A DNA stretch of 64,000 bases from NCBI RefSeq assembly GCF_037975445.1, contig NZ_CP150254.1, positions 4,772,001-4,836,000 on the forward strand, in the 5' to 3' direction. Below are positions 1 through 8,171 of this stretch, piece after piece; the stretch's first letter is position 1, and the number at the start of each line of letters is the position of its first letter. Source of the stretch: Peribacillus sp. FSL P2-0133 (lineage in GTDB: Bacteria > Bacillota > Bacilli > Bacillales > DSM-1321). Made by a program: the position numbers and the translations under genes. The notes under the pieces are model-generated. The model did not search any database. It was not told the origin of the DNA and saw only the letters and a list, made by a program, of their open reading frames with translations.

Positions 1-40
1 TGAATTTTATTGTTTACGTGAAGTTGAACTTTAAAAAAAG

Positions 41-73
41 TAAAAAAAGAGCAAACCCGTTAAGGTCTGCTCT
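41..73 (-). terminator. Terminator after MFS remnant
   Basis: On the minus strand AGAGCAGACC pairs with GGTTTGCTCT around a short loop and is followed by a run of seven T. It lies directly downstream of the MFS transporter remnant, whose own terminator it probably was. Confidence 0.6.
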
Positions 74-97
74 CCTTGCCTTGCCTTTTCAAAGAAT

Positions 98-342
98 CTA
101 TTTTCTTTCAATCAGCATCTCTTCAAGAGGATATTCTTCATTTGTAGCTTCTTTTTTTGGGCGTTTTATGGAGGTTTTAATAAGAATGGTAGAAACAATT
201 GATAATGCACCCATGATCAGGTAGCCTGTCGATCTTGAAAACACTTCAATCAAGATGCCAATTATGACGGGTCCTAAAAACATTCCAGCAGAATATAAAC
301 TTTGGAACAAGCCCATTCTCGTGGATTGTTTAATCTCTGGTC
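98..342 (-). pseudogene. MFS transporter C-terminal remnant
   Basis: Only about 80 residues remain in frame. They include two hydrophobic segments (around SAGMFLGPVIIGILIEVF and LIMGALSIVSTILI) and a charged tail ending IERK, which looks like the last two membrane helices of a major facilitator superfamily transporter. Reading upstream on the minus strand, the in-frame sequence PEIKQSTR precedes the first ATG. It is then cut by a stop exactly where dispersed repeat A begins near 343. A full MFS protein has about 400 residues, so the N-terminal four fifths are missing. The natural terminator is still present at 41-73. I infer a gene truncated by repeat insertion or by recombination at the repeat; the substrate cannot be told. 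Confidence 0.6.
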
Positions 343-560
343 AAATTTTACACTCCTCAAAAAAACGTTCAGAGTTATTTCAGAAATCCGCTCCCTTTCC
401 GCCGACTGTCTGCCAAGCCTCCTCGACGCAAGCGTCTGTGGGGTCTCGGCTAGCCAGTTATTCGGCAGGAGTGTCGCAAATTTCTTCAATCCATTGAGGT
501 TTCATAAAATAGTAAAAAACCCATTAAGGAATCTTGTCCTAAAACCATGGTTAGGGATGA
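343..560 (+). repeat. Dispersed repeat A, copy 1
   Basis: GC-rich block with the core GAAATCCGCTCCCTTTCCGC, then CTGTCTGCCAAGCC, GGGGTCTCGGCTAGCCA and GGCAGGAGTGTCGCAAATTT. The same blocks recur near 1290 and 6885, and inverted near 52300. Copies 1 and 3 also share about 60 bp after the core (CCCATTAAGGAATCTTGTCC) and continue into repeat B, so A+B is a composite of about 380 bp present twice. It shows no coding character. Confidence 0.85.
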
Positions 561-593
561 AACCTGACTACAGTTTTTTCTTTAAAAAACAAT

Positions 594-723
594 CCAGTTG
601 ATTGGAACGGAAGGTGCGAGACTCCTGCGGGGAAAGTGCGTCCAAGGGAGACCCCGCAGGCGCAAGAGCGCCGAGGAGGCTCCCGGACCGCCCGCGGAAA
701 GCGAGTGCCTGGAGTGGAAATCA
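594..723 (+). repeat. Dispersed repeat B, copy 1
   Basis: It begins GTTGATTGGAACGGAAG, contains GCGAGACTCCTGCGGGGAAA and GGAGACCCCGCAGGCG, and ends GCGGAAAGCGAGTGCCTGGA. Further copies lie at 7118, and inverted at 24822 and 34683. Internal complementary blocks (CTCCTGCGGGG with CCCCGCAGG) would fold in single-stranded form. Confidence 0.85.
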
Positions 724-847
724 AATTTTAAACCCTTAAAAAAACGTTCCAGCTGATTTCAGAAAAAAAGATAATAAACCTTTTTCTATTTATAGTAAAA
801 TGTAGATAAATTACAACTAATTGATCAATATTGGAGGATAGCATTGA

Positions 848-1267
848 GTGGGTTATATGATTAGAAGTAAATATTTGAAAGTTATAATACCGTTAGCTCT
901 CATAGTAATCTGCGTTTATTGGTATTACTCAAGTATAGTAATATCAGGAACTTCAGAAAATGGAATGTGGAAGGTAACTTATTCGAAAAATATAGATTCC
1001 AGTGAACCAACTGGATGGGAAGGTCATTTAAATCAAAGAAATAACGATAATGTAACTGTAAAAGCCATTGTAGTTGAAGAAAATGATAAAATTAATACAA
1101 GTATCGATAGTTTTGAAGAAGGAAGGGCGGAAGATGGCGAAATTACTGTTCTGCATCCTTTTTCAGATGATTTTTACTTAGGACCTAAGCCATCAAAAGG
1201 CACAGTTGTGTCAGTAGTTTGGGAACACGATGATAAAACTCATACCGATATTATTAAAATTAGGTAG
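848..1267 (+). CDS. Membrane-anchored hypothetical protein (139 aa)
   Basis: GTG start chosen because GGAGGA at 833-838 sits nine bases upstream; no ATG has a comparable site. After a short basic N-terminus (MIRSKYLK) comes one hydrophobic helix (VIIPLALIVICVYWYY, about residues 11-26), giving a signal anchor or uncleaved signal peptide. The remaining 110 residues are acidic and hydrophilic, probably an extracellular beta-rich domain (GMWKVTYSKN, TVVSVVWEHDDK). I do not recognise the family. The gene stands alone between repeats B and A, is AT-rich like Bacillus genes, and has no obvious terminator. Confidence 0.7.
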   Translation: MGYMIRSKYLKVIIPLALIVICVYWYYSSIVISGTSENGMWKVTYSKNIDSSEPTGWEGHLNQRNNDNVTVKAIVVEENDKINTSIDSFEEGRAEDGEITVLHPFSDDFYLGPKPSKGTVVSVVWEHDDKTHTDIIKIR

Positions 1268-1289
1268 AAGTAAATGAGTCTGCCTGCAA

Positions 1290-1470
1290 TTTTAAAAAAC
1301 GTTCAGAGTTGATTGCAGAAATCCGCTCCCTTTCCGCCGACTGTCTGCCAAGCCCCCTCGGCAAAATCGCCTGCGGGGTCTCGGCTAGCCATTTATTGGC
1401 AGGAGTGTCGCAAATTTCTTCAATCCATTGAGGCTTTCATAAAACCAGAAAAAACTTTAATAATCATCTA
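1290..1470 (+). repeat. Dispersed repeat A, copy 2
   Basis: Same core as copy 1 (GAAATCCGCTCCCTTTCCGC, then GGGGTCTCGGCTAGCCA, GGCAGGAGTGTCGCAAATTT). The middle differs (CCCCTCGGCAAAATCGCCTG in place of CTCCTCGACGCAAGCGTCTG), preserving the small inverted repeat in that position. At 1520-1610 there are eroded pieces of hairpin H (TGTAGACAAAATTGATAATA) and repeat B (GGCACTCGCTTTCCAATCAA); otherwise 1471-1646 holds nothing. Confidence 0.8.
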
Positions 1471-1646
1471 GACTTGCTATAATATCATGGTTCGCGATAA
1501 GACCCTTCCGAACTTCTTTTGTAGACAAAATTGATAATAATTGAGTTGTCAAAACTTGAAAGTTGTTTTCCACTTCTGGCACTCGCTTTCCAATCAACGT
1601 TCAAATTTCACAAACAAGATTGGATCTTCGTGCCTTCCAGGTTATT

Positions 1647-2492
1647 TTAGTGAAACATTCCCTTTAAAAAGCGATACAGTCCATCTGCTCTATATGAATG
1701 ATCCGTCACTTCATCCGCCTGTTCTTTGACCAGGTCCGTGGCGTTTTTCATGGCAACGCAATGTCCGGCGAGTTGGAATAGCGGGAGGTCATTTTCGCCA
1801 TCGCCTACTGCCAGGATATTTTCCGGTGCTAGCTGGAAATGCTTCAGCAGCAGTTGAACGCCTGTTGCTTTTGTGATGCCTTCCACGGTCACTTCTACAT
1901 TATGATGGGTGGAGGAAGCTGTGGTAAAGGCATTGTACTGCTTGATTTTCTCCAATTCCGCTTTCCATTTTCGAATCGTATTCATTTCATTGCTGAAGAA
2001 GTAAATTTTGGCTACGCTGCTTATATCCAGTTGTTCTGACCATCTTATTTTGTCTTCCACTGCATCCTGTCTTGATAGCCATTCATTTTCATCGACTGTC
2101 TCAGGCTTTGGAATCAAACCTTGTTTAACCATATAGTCTTTATCTTTAAGTAATGCCATCCGTGTTCCATCGTTCGGATGAACTTCGTAAAAAATCTCTT
2201 CCGCTCCTGCTTTGGCGACCAATTCCTCCACAAGTTCCGTCGACAGGGCGTGTTCGACAATCTGTTTCTTTCCGATAAATACGGACATTCCATTGGCGGT
2301 CACCATTCCATCGGCTTCCATGCCGGACGGTAAAACGTCCCTCACTTCTTCCAGTGTTCTTCCTGTCGCAATGAAAATCAGCTTACCACTTTTCCTAAGT
2401 TCGCCTATGTATTGTTCCAGCGTTTCATTCACAGTATTTCTTTCGTTCAATGTCGTGCCATCCAAATCGAGCACAATTGCTTTGTTGTTCAT
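1647..2492 (-). CDS. Cof-type HAD phosphatase
   Basis: 281-residue haloacid dehalogenase superfamily hydrolase of the Cof/IIB type, a cytoplasmic Mg-dependent phosphatase usually acting on sugar phosphates or flavin-related phosphates. Motif I is LDLDGTTL near residue 10 with the nucleophilic Asp pair, motif II is FIATGR near 45, and motif IV is VGDGENDLPLF near 230. The length is typical. A GTG nine bases further upstream is in frame, but it lies inside the GAGGTGAT ribosome binding site, so the ATG giving MNNKAIV is the better start. It follows the PTS operon on the same strand, separated by 120 bp and a hairpin; a sugar-phosphate role there is inference only. The substrate is unknown. Confidence 0.88.
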   Translation of the reverse strand: MNNKAIVLDLDGTTLNERNTVNETLEQYIGELRKSGKLIFIATGRTLEEVRDVLPSGMEADGMVTANGMSVFIGKKQIVEHALSTELVEELVAKAGAEEIFYEVHPNDGTRMALLKDKDYMVKQGLIPKPETVDENEWLSRQDAVEDKIRWSEQLDISSVAKIYFFSNEMNTIRKWKAELEKIKQYNAFTTASSTHHNVEVTVEGITKATGVQLLLKHFQLAPENILAVGDGENDLPLFQLAGHCVAMKNATDLVKEQADEVTDHSYRADGLYRFLKGMFH

Positions 2493-2529
2493 GCAAATCA
2501 CCTCAAAAATCCAAATGATGATGAAAATG

Positions 2530-2567
2530 CCAACAGCCCATTATCTATAAAGATCTTAGGCTGTTGG
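2530..2567 (-). terminator. Hairpin between PTS IIC gene and HAD gene
   Basis: CCAACAGCC pairs with GGCTGTTGG over nine bases with a 20-base loop. The T-run after it is poor on the minus strand, so termination may be partial and the HAD gene may be read through from the PTS operon. Confidence 0.45.
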
Positions 2568-2612
2568 TTTCATTCATTTATTTTTGTTTCTTTACCTTAT
2601 CAGTATAACAGT

Positions 2613-3881
2613 TTAGGATAATCCTAAAAGTTTCATGACGCTTAGGATCAAGAGACCGACCACACCGAAATCCGAATCACCAAATGTGGTACCTTCAAAC
2701 CCTACATCCCCCAAGAAGACCAGGAGTATTGCCGGCAGGAAACTAATGATGAGCCCGTTGGCAAAGGATCCAAGCATCGCTCCGCTTCTGCCTCCTGTGG
2801 CATTTCCGAATACACCTGCTGCAGCTCCGGTGAAGAAATGCGGTACGAGCCCCGGAACGATTACTTTCAATCCAAGTACCGGAAGGAGGAACATGGATAA
2901 TAGTCCAGCTAAGAAACTGAATAGGAACCCGATGATCACTGCATTTGGAGCGAATGGAAAGATAGTCGGACAGTCCAATGCAGGTTTTGTATTCGGCGCC
3001 ACTTTATCGGCAATCCCTTTGAATGCAGGGACGATTTCAGCAATTAACATCCGTACCCCTGCAAGAATGATGTAGACTCCTGCAGCAAATGTTATCGCCT
3101 GGATGAAAGAGAATACGATGAAGTTCGAACCACCGGATAATTCCGTTTCAATATAGTTCTGTCCGGCAAACAATGCGACGATCACAAAGAACATCGTCAT
3201 CGTAAGCGATACAGCAACTGATGTGTCCCTCAGGAATCCTAAAGATTTAGGAACCTTGATTTGCTCCGTCGTTTTTTCCTTATTTCCAAACCATTTTCCA
3301 ACTGTCGCGGATACAAAATATCCGATTGTCCCGAAATGGCCGATGGCAAAATCATCGCTTCCGGTAATCTTCCGTACGTATGGCTGAAGGAGGGCTGGGA
3401 ACATCACCATGCATACTCCCAATAGAATGGAACCGACCAAGATAAGCGGAAATCCGTTGAGCCCGCCGACCGATAGCGTGACTGCAAGTAAACAAGCCAT
3501 GAATAAGGTATGGTGTCCCGTTAAGAATATATATTTAAATGGCGTGAAACGAGCCAGCAAAACATTGACAACCATACCAAAAACCATGATTAGTGCAGTC
3601 GAAGTCCCAAAATCACTTTGGGCGGCTGCGACAATGGCTTCGTTATTCGGTATGACGCCTTGTACATTGAATGCATGATCGAACATTTTACTGAATATAT
3701 CAAGGGCGCCAATGAGCACTGCCGCTCCCGCTCCAATGATAATGAAGCCCATGACGGTTTTTAGCGTTCCAGATACAACATCCGCACTGGATTTCCGCTG
3801 TAACAGCAGTCCAATGAGGGCAAACAGCCCCACAAGTATGGAAGGTGTACCCAAGATGTCATTCATGATAAGTTCCAGCAT
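2613..3881 (-). CDS. PTS ascorbate-family EIIC (UlaA-like)
   Basis: 422-residue polytopic membrane permease of the UlaA/SgcC family, which imports and phosphorylates L-ascorbate or a related sugar acid or polyol. About ten hydrophobic helices are visible. The family-typical segments LTGHHTLFMACLLAVTLSVG and FFTGAAAGVFGNATGGRSGA are present, and the end is rich in G and hydrophobic residues. GGGGGAGAGG precedes the ATG by the usual distance. It is the last gene of the operon regulator-IIB-IIB-IIC. No UlaD/E/F catabolic enzymes are nearby, so ascorbate itself is not proven; galactitol-like or pentose substrates remain possible. Confidence 0.88.
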   Translation of the reverse strand: MLELIMNDILGTPSILVGLFALIGLLLQRKSSADVVSGTLKTVMGFIIIGAGAAVLIGALDIFSKMFDHAFNVQGVIPNNEAIVAAAQSDFGTSTALIMVFGMVVNVLLARFTPFKYIFLTGHHTLFMACLLAVTLSVGGLNGFPLILVGSILLGVCMVMFPALLQPYVRKITGSDDFAIGHFGTIGYFVSATVGKWFGNKEKTTEQIKVPKSLGFLRDTSVAVSLTMTMFFVIVALFAGQNYIETELSGGSNFIVFSFIQAITFAAGVYIILAGVRMLIAEIVPAFKGIADKVAPNTKPALDCPTIFPFAPNAVIIGFLFSFLAGLLSMFLLPVLGLKVIVPGLVPHFFTGAAAGVFGNATGGRSGAMLGSFANGLIISFLPAILLVFLGDVGFEGTTFGDSDFGVVGLLILSVMKLLGLS

Positions 3882-3912
3882 TGCCTCTCCCCCTCTTCTT
3901 TATGTTTCCTTC

Positions 3913-4179
3913 TTATAGATGTGAAGCCAATTTCGATGTGATTTCAGGAATGCTCATCATGTTTTCCAGTGTGACGATCGTCCGGGTTCCATCATCCAGC
4001 TGACCGACAATATCAGCCGCTCCCAGGTAAATATCTGCCTGAACCGTTTTTGCGGATGCCAGATCCGTATGATCCACCTTGGCTGTCTTACCCATTTCCG
4101 TCAACGCTTTCTTCACATTCATCTCCATGATGAAGCTGCTTCCCAATCCGTTTCCGCATACTACCATGATTTTCTTCAT
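3913..4179 (-). CDS. PTS EIIB (UlaB-like), copy 2
   Basis: 88-residue cytoplasmic phosphocarrier domain of the lactose/ascorbate IIB type. The phosphorylated cysteine sits in the N-terminal P-loop MVVCGNGLGSSF. It differs from the preceding IIB gene (4197-4463) at only about ten of 88 positions, mostly at the C-terminus (KSKLEMHVG against TSKLASHL). The nucleotide sequences are also nearly identical, pointing to a recent tandem duplication. The 17-base gap between them contains its own GGAGAG site. It transfers phosphate from an IIA domain, probably that of the linked regulator or a separate IIA, to substrate bound by the IIC at 2613. Confidence 0.9.
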   Translation of the reverse strand: MKKIMVVCGNGLGSSFIMEMNVKKALTEMGKTAKVDHTDLASAKTVQADIYLGAADIVGQLDDGTRTIVTLENMMSIPEITSKLASHL

Positions 4180-4196
4180 ATCAATCTCTCCTTTTT

Positions 4197-4463
4197 TTAT
4201 CCTACATGCATTTCCAATTTAGATTTGATTTCAGGGATGCTCATCATGTTCTCCAATGTGACGATCGTCCGGGTTCCATCATCCAACTGACCGACAATAT
4301 CCGCCGCTCCCAGGAAAATATCCGCCTGAACCGTTTTTGCGGATGCCAGATCCGTATGATCCACCTCGGCCGTCTTACCCATTTCCGTCAATGCTTTCTT
4401 CACATTCATCTCCATGATGAAGCTGCTTCCCAATCCGTTCCCGCATACTACCATGATTTTCAT
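4197..4463 (-). CDS. PTS EIIB (UlaB-like), copy 1
   Basis: 88-residue IIB phosphocarrier with the Cys-containing loop MVVCGNGLGSS at residues 4-14. It overlaps the end of the upstream regulator/IIA gene by four bases (ATGA), showing translational coupling. It is followed 17 bases later by an almost identical second IIB gene. Having two IIB genes for one IIC is unusual for this family, where a single IIB is the rule. The second copy could raise IIB dosage, or one copy could be on its way to divergence or loss. Confidence 0.9.
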   Translation of the reverse strand: MKIMVVCGNGLGSSFIMEMNVKKALTEMGKTAEVDHTDLASAKTVQADIFLGAADIVGQLDDGTRTIVTLENMMSIPEIKSKLEMHVG

Positions 4464-6526
4464 TCCGCTTCCTCCTTCGAATATTTATGAACGTACTCCA
4501 TAAGGACCGATTTATCTGAAGTGCTTAATATTTCTTCTATATTAGCTGGTTCATTCAATAATTGAGTGAGCTGGATCAATGCCCGCAGATGCGAATCGTT
4601 ATCCACTGCCGCCAAAATGATAATCAGGCGTACCGGTTTATCCGGCGCAAAGTCCACGGCTTCATCCAACTTCAGCAAACTCATGGATAAAGACCTGACC
4701 CCCTGCTCCGGACGTGCATGGGGAATCGCCACTCCAGGCGTAATCACTACATATGGTCCATTCGTTTCTATCGCCTCGATCATGGCATCCACATATCGTT
4801 CCTCTACAGTTCCTAAGTCCACGAGAGGCTTGGCCGCGACTTGAATGCCTTCTTTCCAATCGGAAACATGCGGCTGTAATTGAATCGTTTGCATATTGAG
4901 GAGTTCTTCTAACACAGGCTTCTCTGCCTCCTTTAAAGAAAATTGGGTTATTTTTGGTGTATGGGTATACACATTCGACTTCAAAGCCTTTTCAAGCTGA
5001 TCCTGTTCATGGATGGTTGCATACTTGGAAATGATCTTTAATAAAGCAGCAACATCCACACTTTCCGTCGTATATCCATACAATTCCTGCATGACCTGCT
5101 GGCGCAATGTATGTTTGTCCTGCATTTCCAAAATGGGCGGTACAACGAATAATGCCGCTTTTGTTCTCATATGCACCGTTGAAAAAACAAGATCGTACGA
5201 CAGTGGGTATTCAGCCGCATTTCTTACGGACAGAACGTCCAGGAACAATATATCCGGAAATAATTCCCTCAATGTATAAATGAGGATATTGCTGATGCCA
5301 ATGCCATTCGGGCATACGACAATTGCCCGTTTTCGATCATCCAATGTCGTCCCTTGCCTGCGCAGCCATCCGCCAAAATAGACCGTGAAGTATGCGACTT
5401 CCTCTTCTGATACCGGACAGCCAATTTCTTTCTCCAACACCCACAGGGATTTTTTTGTCAAATGATGCAATTCAGGATAGACCTTCTGCACCCGTCCCGT
5501 CATCGGGTTCATTTGCGGGAGACCATACCGCAGGCGATGATATGCCGGTTTAAAATGAACGTATAATTGTTGGCATAGCTGTTCTTTGTCTTTCAGGTGA
5601 ACAAATGCCAGCCTCTCGAACTCTGCCACGATTTCCTGCAAAAGGTGTTGAATGGCTTCATCATCCTTAAGAGGCGAAATATCCTTCGTTCGATTCATGC
5701 TCAGTAAATGTAAGGTGGCGTATAAGTTTTCCGTTTCGCTCCATACTGATTGAAAGGCATTCGTTCTGGTCATTTCCTCAACCATTTTGTATTCTTCCGT
5801 CGCAACAAACGGCGCCCAGCTCTGGTCTGCCTGTAACTCTTCCCCTTTTCCTATGAGCTGATCAGTACATAGAAATAAATAGCTCAGTTCATGAAGCCGT
5901 TCATCCGTAAAGGTGATGCCTAATTTACGTTCGATCCTTTCAAGCTGTAACCGGATCGAGCTGATTTGCTTTTCATGATTTCCCCATATGCACTCCATGA
6001 TCAATTCACTATTGGGACTGTTCAGTACATCATGCACGAGACGCTCAATGATATATCTCTTTACTCGGGTTTCCCCAATCACCACATAGCCATCTTGTTT
6101 GGAATACTGGATCTTGAGCGATATGTCCCTGTTTTTCTCTTTAAGTCTTTTTAAATCCTTCAACACCGTATTACGTGAAAGCCCGGTGATCGTCTGGAAA
6201 TGATAGACGGACAATTCTTCTGGGCTTAACAGGATCATGAGGTAAAAAACTTTTTCCCTATCTGTCTCTGAAAATATATAATTGCGTTTTGTCAGTTTTA
6301 CATTCAATTCTTCATCCCTGATCGTTTCAGAAAAGGAGTAGCCCATTTCACGATTATATTGAATCGGTTGATATCCATGAAATTGGAGCCAGTCATTCGC
6401 TTTGCTCAGACCATATTGGATTTGCCTTCTCGTCAGACCTGTTTGGGCTTCAAGCTCTTTCATTTTTGAAATGGGCGAATGCTGTAATAGTTTTAGTAAA
6501 TTGGCGCTTCTTTCATCTAAAAACAT
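4460..6526 (-). CDS. PRD/BglG-type activator with PTS IIB- and IIA-like domains
   Basis: About 688 residues, the length of LicR/MtlR-type multidomain activators. Order: N-terminal HTH_11 (LLKLLQHSPISKMKELEAQT) and a second Mga-like HTH to about residue 165; two PRD domains at about 180-395 carrying regulatory histidines; a IIB-like domain (VVCPNGIGISNILI, near 410-425); a C-terminal IIA domain from about 540 with the phospho-acceptor His in VAIPHARPEQG near 600. Such proteins activate their operon when PTS phosphorylation signals substrate. The IIA domain may also serve transport, since no separate IIA gene is present. The ATG at 6526 is preferred over an in-frame TTG because GAGAGGG precedes it at normal spacing. 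Confidence 0.88.
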   Translation of the reverse strand: MFLDERSANLLKLLQHSPISKMKELEAQTGLTRRQIQYGLSKANDWLQFHGYQPIQYNREMGYSFSETIRDEELNVKLTKRNYIFSETDREKVFYLMILLSPEELSVYHFQTITGLSRNTVLKDLKRLKEKNRDISLKIQYSKQDGYVVIGETRVKRYIIERLVHDVLNSPNSELIMECIWGNHEKQISSIRLQLERIERKLGITFTDERLHELSYLFLCTDQLIGKGEELQADQSWAPFVATEEYKMVEEMTRTNAFQSVWSETENLYATLHLLSMNRTKDISPLKDDEAIQHLLQEIVAEFERLAFVHLKDKEQLCQQLYVHFKPAYHRLRYGLPQMNPMTGRVQKVYPELHHLTKKSLWVLEKEIGCPVSEEEVAYFTVYFGGWLRRQGTTLDDRKRAIVVCPNGIGISNILIYTLRELFPDILFLDVLSVRNAAEYPLSYDLVFSTVHMRTKAALFVVPPILEMQDKHTLRQQVMQELYGYTTESVDVAALLKIISKYATIHEQDQLEKALKSNVYTHTPKITQFSLKEAEKPVLEELLNMQTIQLQPHVSDWKEGIQVAAKPLVDLGTVEERYVDAMIEAIETNGPYVVITPGVAIPHARPEQGVRSLSMSLLKLDEAVDFAPDKPVRLIIILAAVDNDSHLRALIQLTQLLNEPANIEEILSTSDKSVLMEYVHKYSKEEAE

Positions 6527-6884
6527 TCTCAATCCCTCTCCCTGCTTCTACGATATCTCACTTCTTATTAAAAATGTAGCGTTTCTAAGTCCGAATGTTG
6601 TCATAGGTACTGCACAATAATATACTCTTTAAACATTTGTGCACAATACCGCAACTTTTCTTAAGACATTATTTGTTTCGTAAGCGATTTACAATAAGGA
6701 AAATATTTAGAAGAGGCTATTATGTACAATTTGAGGCATATTGGAATGCATGATATAGAAGTCTGGGGGCGGGGTGAAGCTGAGGGTTTGGAATGATGAG
6801 CCGTTTTAAAGGGGCTAAACTTTGGAGATGGAATTCGGAATAGGCATTCTTCACCAAATCAAAATGAAAGGGAAAACAACGTTC
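6527..6884. other. Upstream region of the PTS operon
   Basis: No gene seen in 6527-6884. The stretch near 6605-6650 (TACTGCACAATAATATACTC and ATTTGTGCACAATACC) holds two copies of TGCACAATA in direct order. These are candidate activator sites for the PRD regulator, but this is weak evidence. The rest is AT-rich without clear structure. Confidence 0.3.
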
Positions 6885-7085
6885 ATATTTTACAAACACT
6901 CAAAAAAAGGTCTGGCTTGATTTCAGAAATCCGCTCCCTTTCCGCCGACTGTCTGCCAAGCCTCCTCGACGCAGGCGTCTGTGGGGTCTCGGCTAGCCAG
7001 TTTTTCGGCAGGAGTGTCGCAAATTTCTTCAATCCAATGAGGGTTTCATAAAACAGTCAAAAAACCCATTAAGGAATCTTGTCCT
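6885..7085 (+). repeat. Dispersed repeat A, copy 3
   Basis: Nearly identical to copy 1 across the core and also across its 3' extension (CCCATTAAGGAATCTTGTCC). It runs into repeat B copy 2, so the composite A+B of copy 1 is repeated here in the same orientation. Confidence 0.85.
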
Positions 7086-7117
7086 AAAATCATAGTTCAG
7101 TTCCATCTAAACTTTAA

Positions 7118-7245
7118 AACAAAGTTGATTGGAGCGGGTGTTCGAGACTCCTGCTTAGAAAAGCGCGTCCAGGGGAGACCCCGCAGACGCAAAGAGCGCC
7201 GAGAAGGCTCCCGGACCCCGCGGAAAGCAAGTGCCTGGAGAGGAC
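7118..7245 (+). repeat. Dispersed repeat B, copy 2
   Basis: Begins AAGTTGATTGGAGCGGG and ends GCGGAAAGCAAGTGCCTGGA. It has the internal GGAGACCCCGCAGACGC block but with several changes from copy 1 (CTGCTTAGAAAAGCG in place of CTGCGGGGAAAGTGCG). Hairpin H follows 22 bases later. Confidence 0.82.
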
Positions 7246-7267
7246 AAATTCTACTAATCATAAAAAA

Positions 7268-7307
7268 ACTGTAGGCAAACCCGATTTTCATCAAGTTTGC
7301 CTACAGT
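7268..7307 (-). terminator. Hairpin H1, terminator of isochorismatase gene
   Basis: ACTGTAGGCAAAC pairs perfectly with GTTTGCCTACAGT, and on the minus strand seven T follow. A second palindrome, GAGGGGACA/TGTCCCCTC, lies just before it at 7311-7331. The same hairpin sequence recurs at 24782, 30463 and 52374. Confidence 0.8.
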
Positions 7308-7355
7308 CTGAGAGGGGACAAGTGTCCCCTCCTTCATTCAATCAGTGCGTTATCT

Positions 7356-7994
7356 TTATATCTTGCTGAAATCGCGCTGAGCTCCCCTATAGCTTCCGAT
7401 TATATTTTGATAACCAGGAAGCTGGCTGGAAAGTAAAGCACCAAAACCTTCGACATCGTTGCGCCAATCACGTTGTAATTCGCACGCTACGCTAAACCAG
7501 TTCATAAGCTGCACACCGCCATGGGCCATCCGCGCTAAAGCCGCATCAGCTACCTGTTTGCTGACTGTTCCAGAAGCATCTGTGACAGCGAATACTTCAT
7601 AACCAGCGTTCAAAGCGGAAAGTGCCGGGAAAGCAACGCAGACATCCGTAACCACGCCCGCAATGATTAGTTGTTTTTTTCCAGTTTCTTCGATTGCTTT
7701 AACAAAATCTTCATTATCCCATGCGTTAATTTGTCCAGGCCGAGCTATTTTGGGTGCGTGCGGAAAGAGTTCTTCCAATTCTTGCATGAGCGGTCCGTTT
7801 GGTCCGTTTTCAAAGCTCGTTGTTAAAATGACTGGCAAATCAAAAAACTTTGCCGTGTTGGCAAGAGCCATAACATTGTTCTTGAATTCATCAACACCAT
7901 AATCACGCACTAGCCCTGAAATAAGACCGGTTTGATGATCCACTAGTAGAACGGCAGCATCATCTTTGGAAATACGAGAATAGAGATCAGACAT
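7356..7994 (-). CDS. Isochorismatase-family hydrolase (YcaC-like)
   Basis: 212-residue cysteine hydrolase of the isochorismatase fold, closest in pattern to YcaC/YcaC-related amidohydrolases. The catalytic triad is visible: Asp in LLVDHQTG (near residue 20), Lys in the segment before INAWDNEDF (PKIARPGQ), and Cys in GVVTDVCVAFPA (near residue 118) preceded by the family cis-peptide. The substrate is not predictable; related proteins hydrolyse small amides or act on unknown metabolites. AAGGAGG lies just upstream of the ATG. The gene stands alone on the minus strand, with a palindromic operator candidate overlapping its promoter (8103-8136) and hairpin H as terminator. Confidence 0.88.
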   Translation of the reverse strand: MSDLYSRISKDDAAVLLVDHQTGLISGLVRDYGVDEFKNNVMALANTAKFFDLPVILTTSFENGPNGPLMQELEELFPHAPKIARPGQINAWDNEDFVKAIEETGKKQLIIAGVVTDVCVAFPALSALNAGYEVFAVTDASGTVSKQVADAALARMAHGGVQLMNWFSVACELQRDWRNDVEGFGALLSSQLPGYQNIIGSYRGAQRDFSKI

Positions 7995-8099
7995 TTTTAA
8001 AGTCCTCCTTTTATTAAAGCTATCGAAGAAAGTTCATATGTAGGGAAATTCCCCCAACCCCTTCGTTGGTTGCAATCAGTTTATAACTTAACTGACTGT

Positions 8100-8136
8100 T
8101 ATTTATAAGTTTATTTATAAACTTATAGCCTGTCAA
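8100..8136 (-). promoter_or_regulatory. Promoter with palindromic operator for isochorismatase gene
   Basis: On the minus strand TTGACA (8131-8136) is followed after 17 bases by TAAACT. The perfect palindrome ATAAGTTTA-TTTA-TAAACTTAT covers the spacer and the -10 box. A repressor bound here would block polymerase; the regulator is not identified. Confidence 0.5.
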
Positions 8137-8171
8137 TCATATATATAATAAGATTCATTGATTATGGCTAA

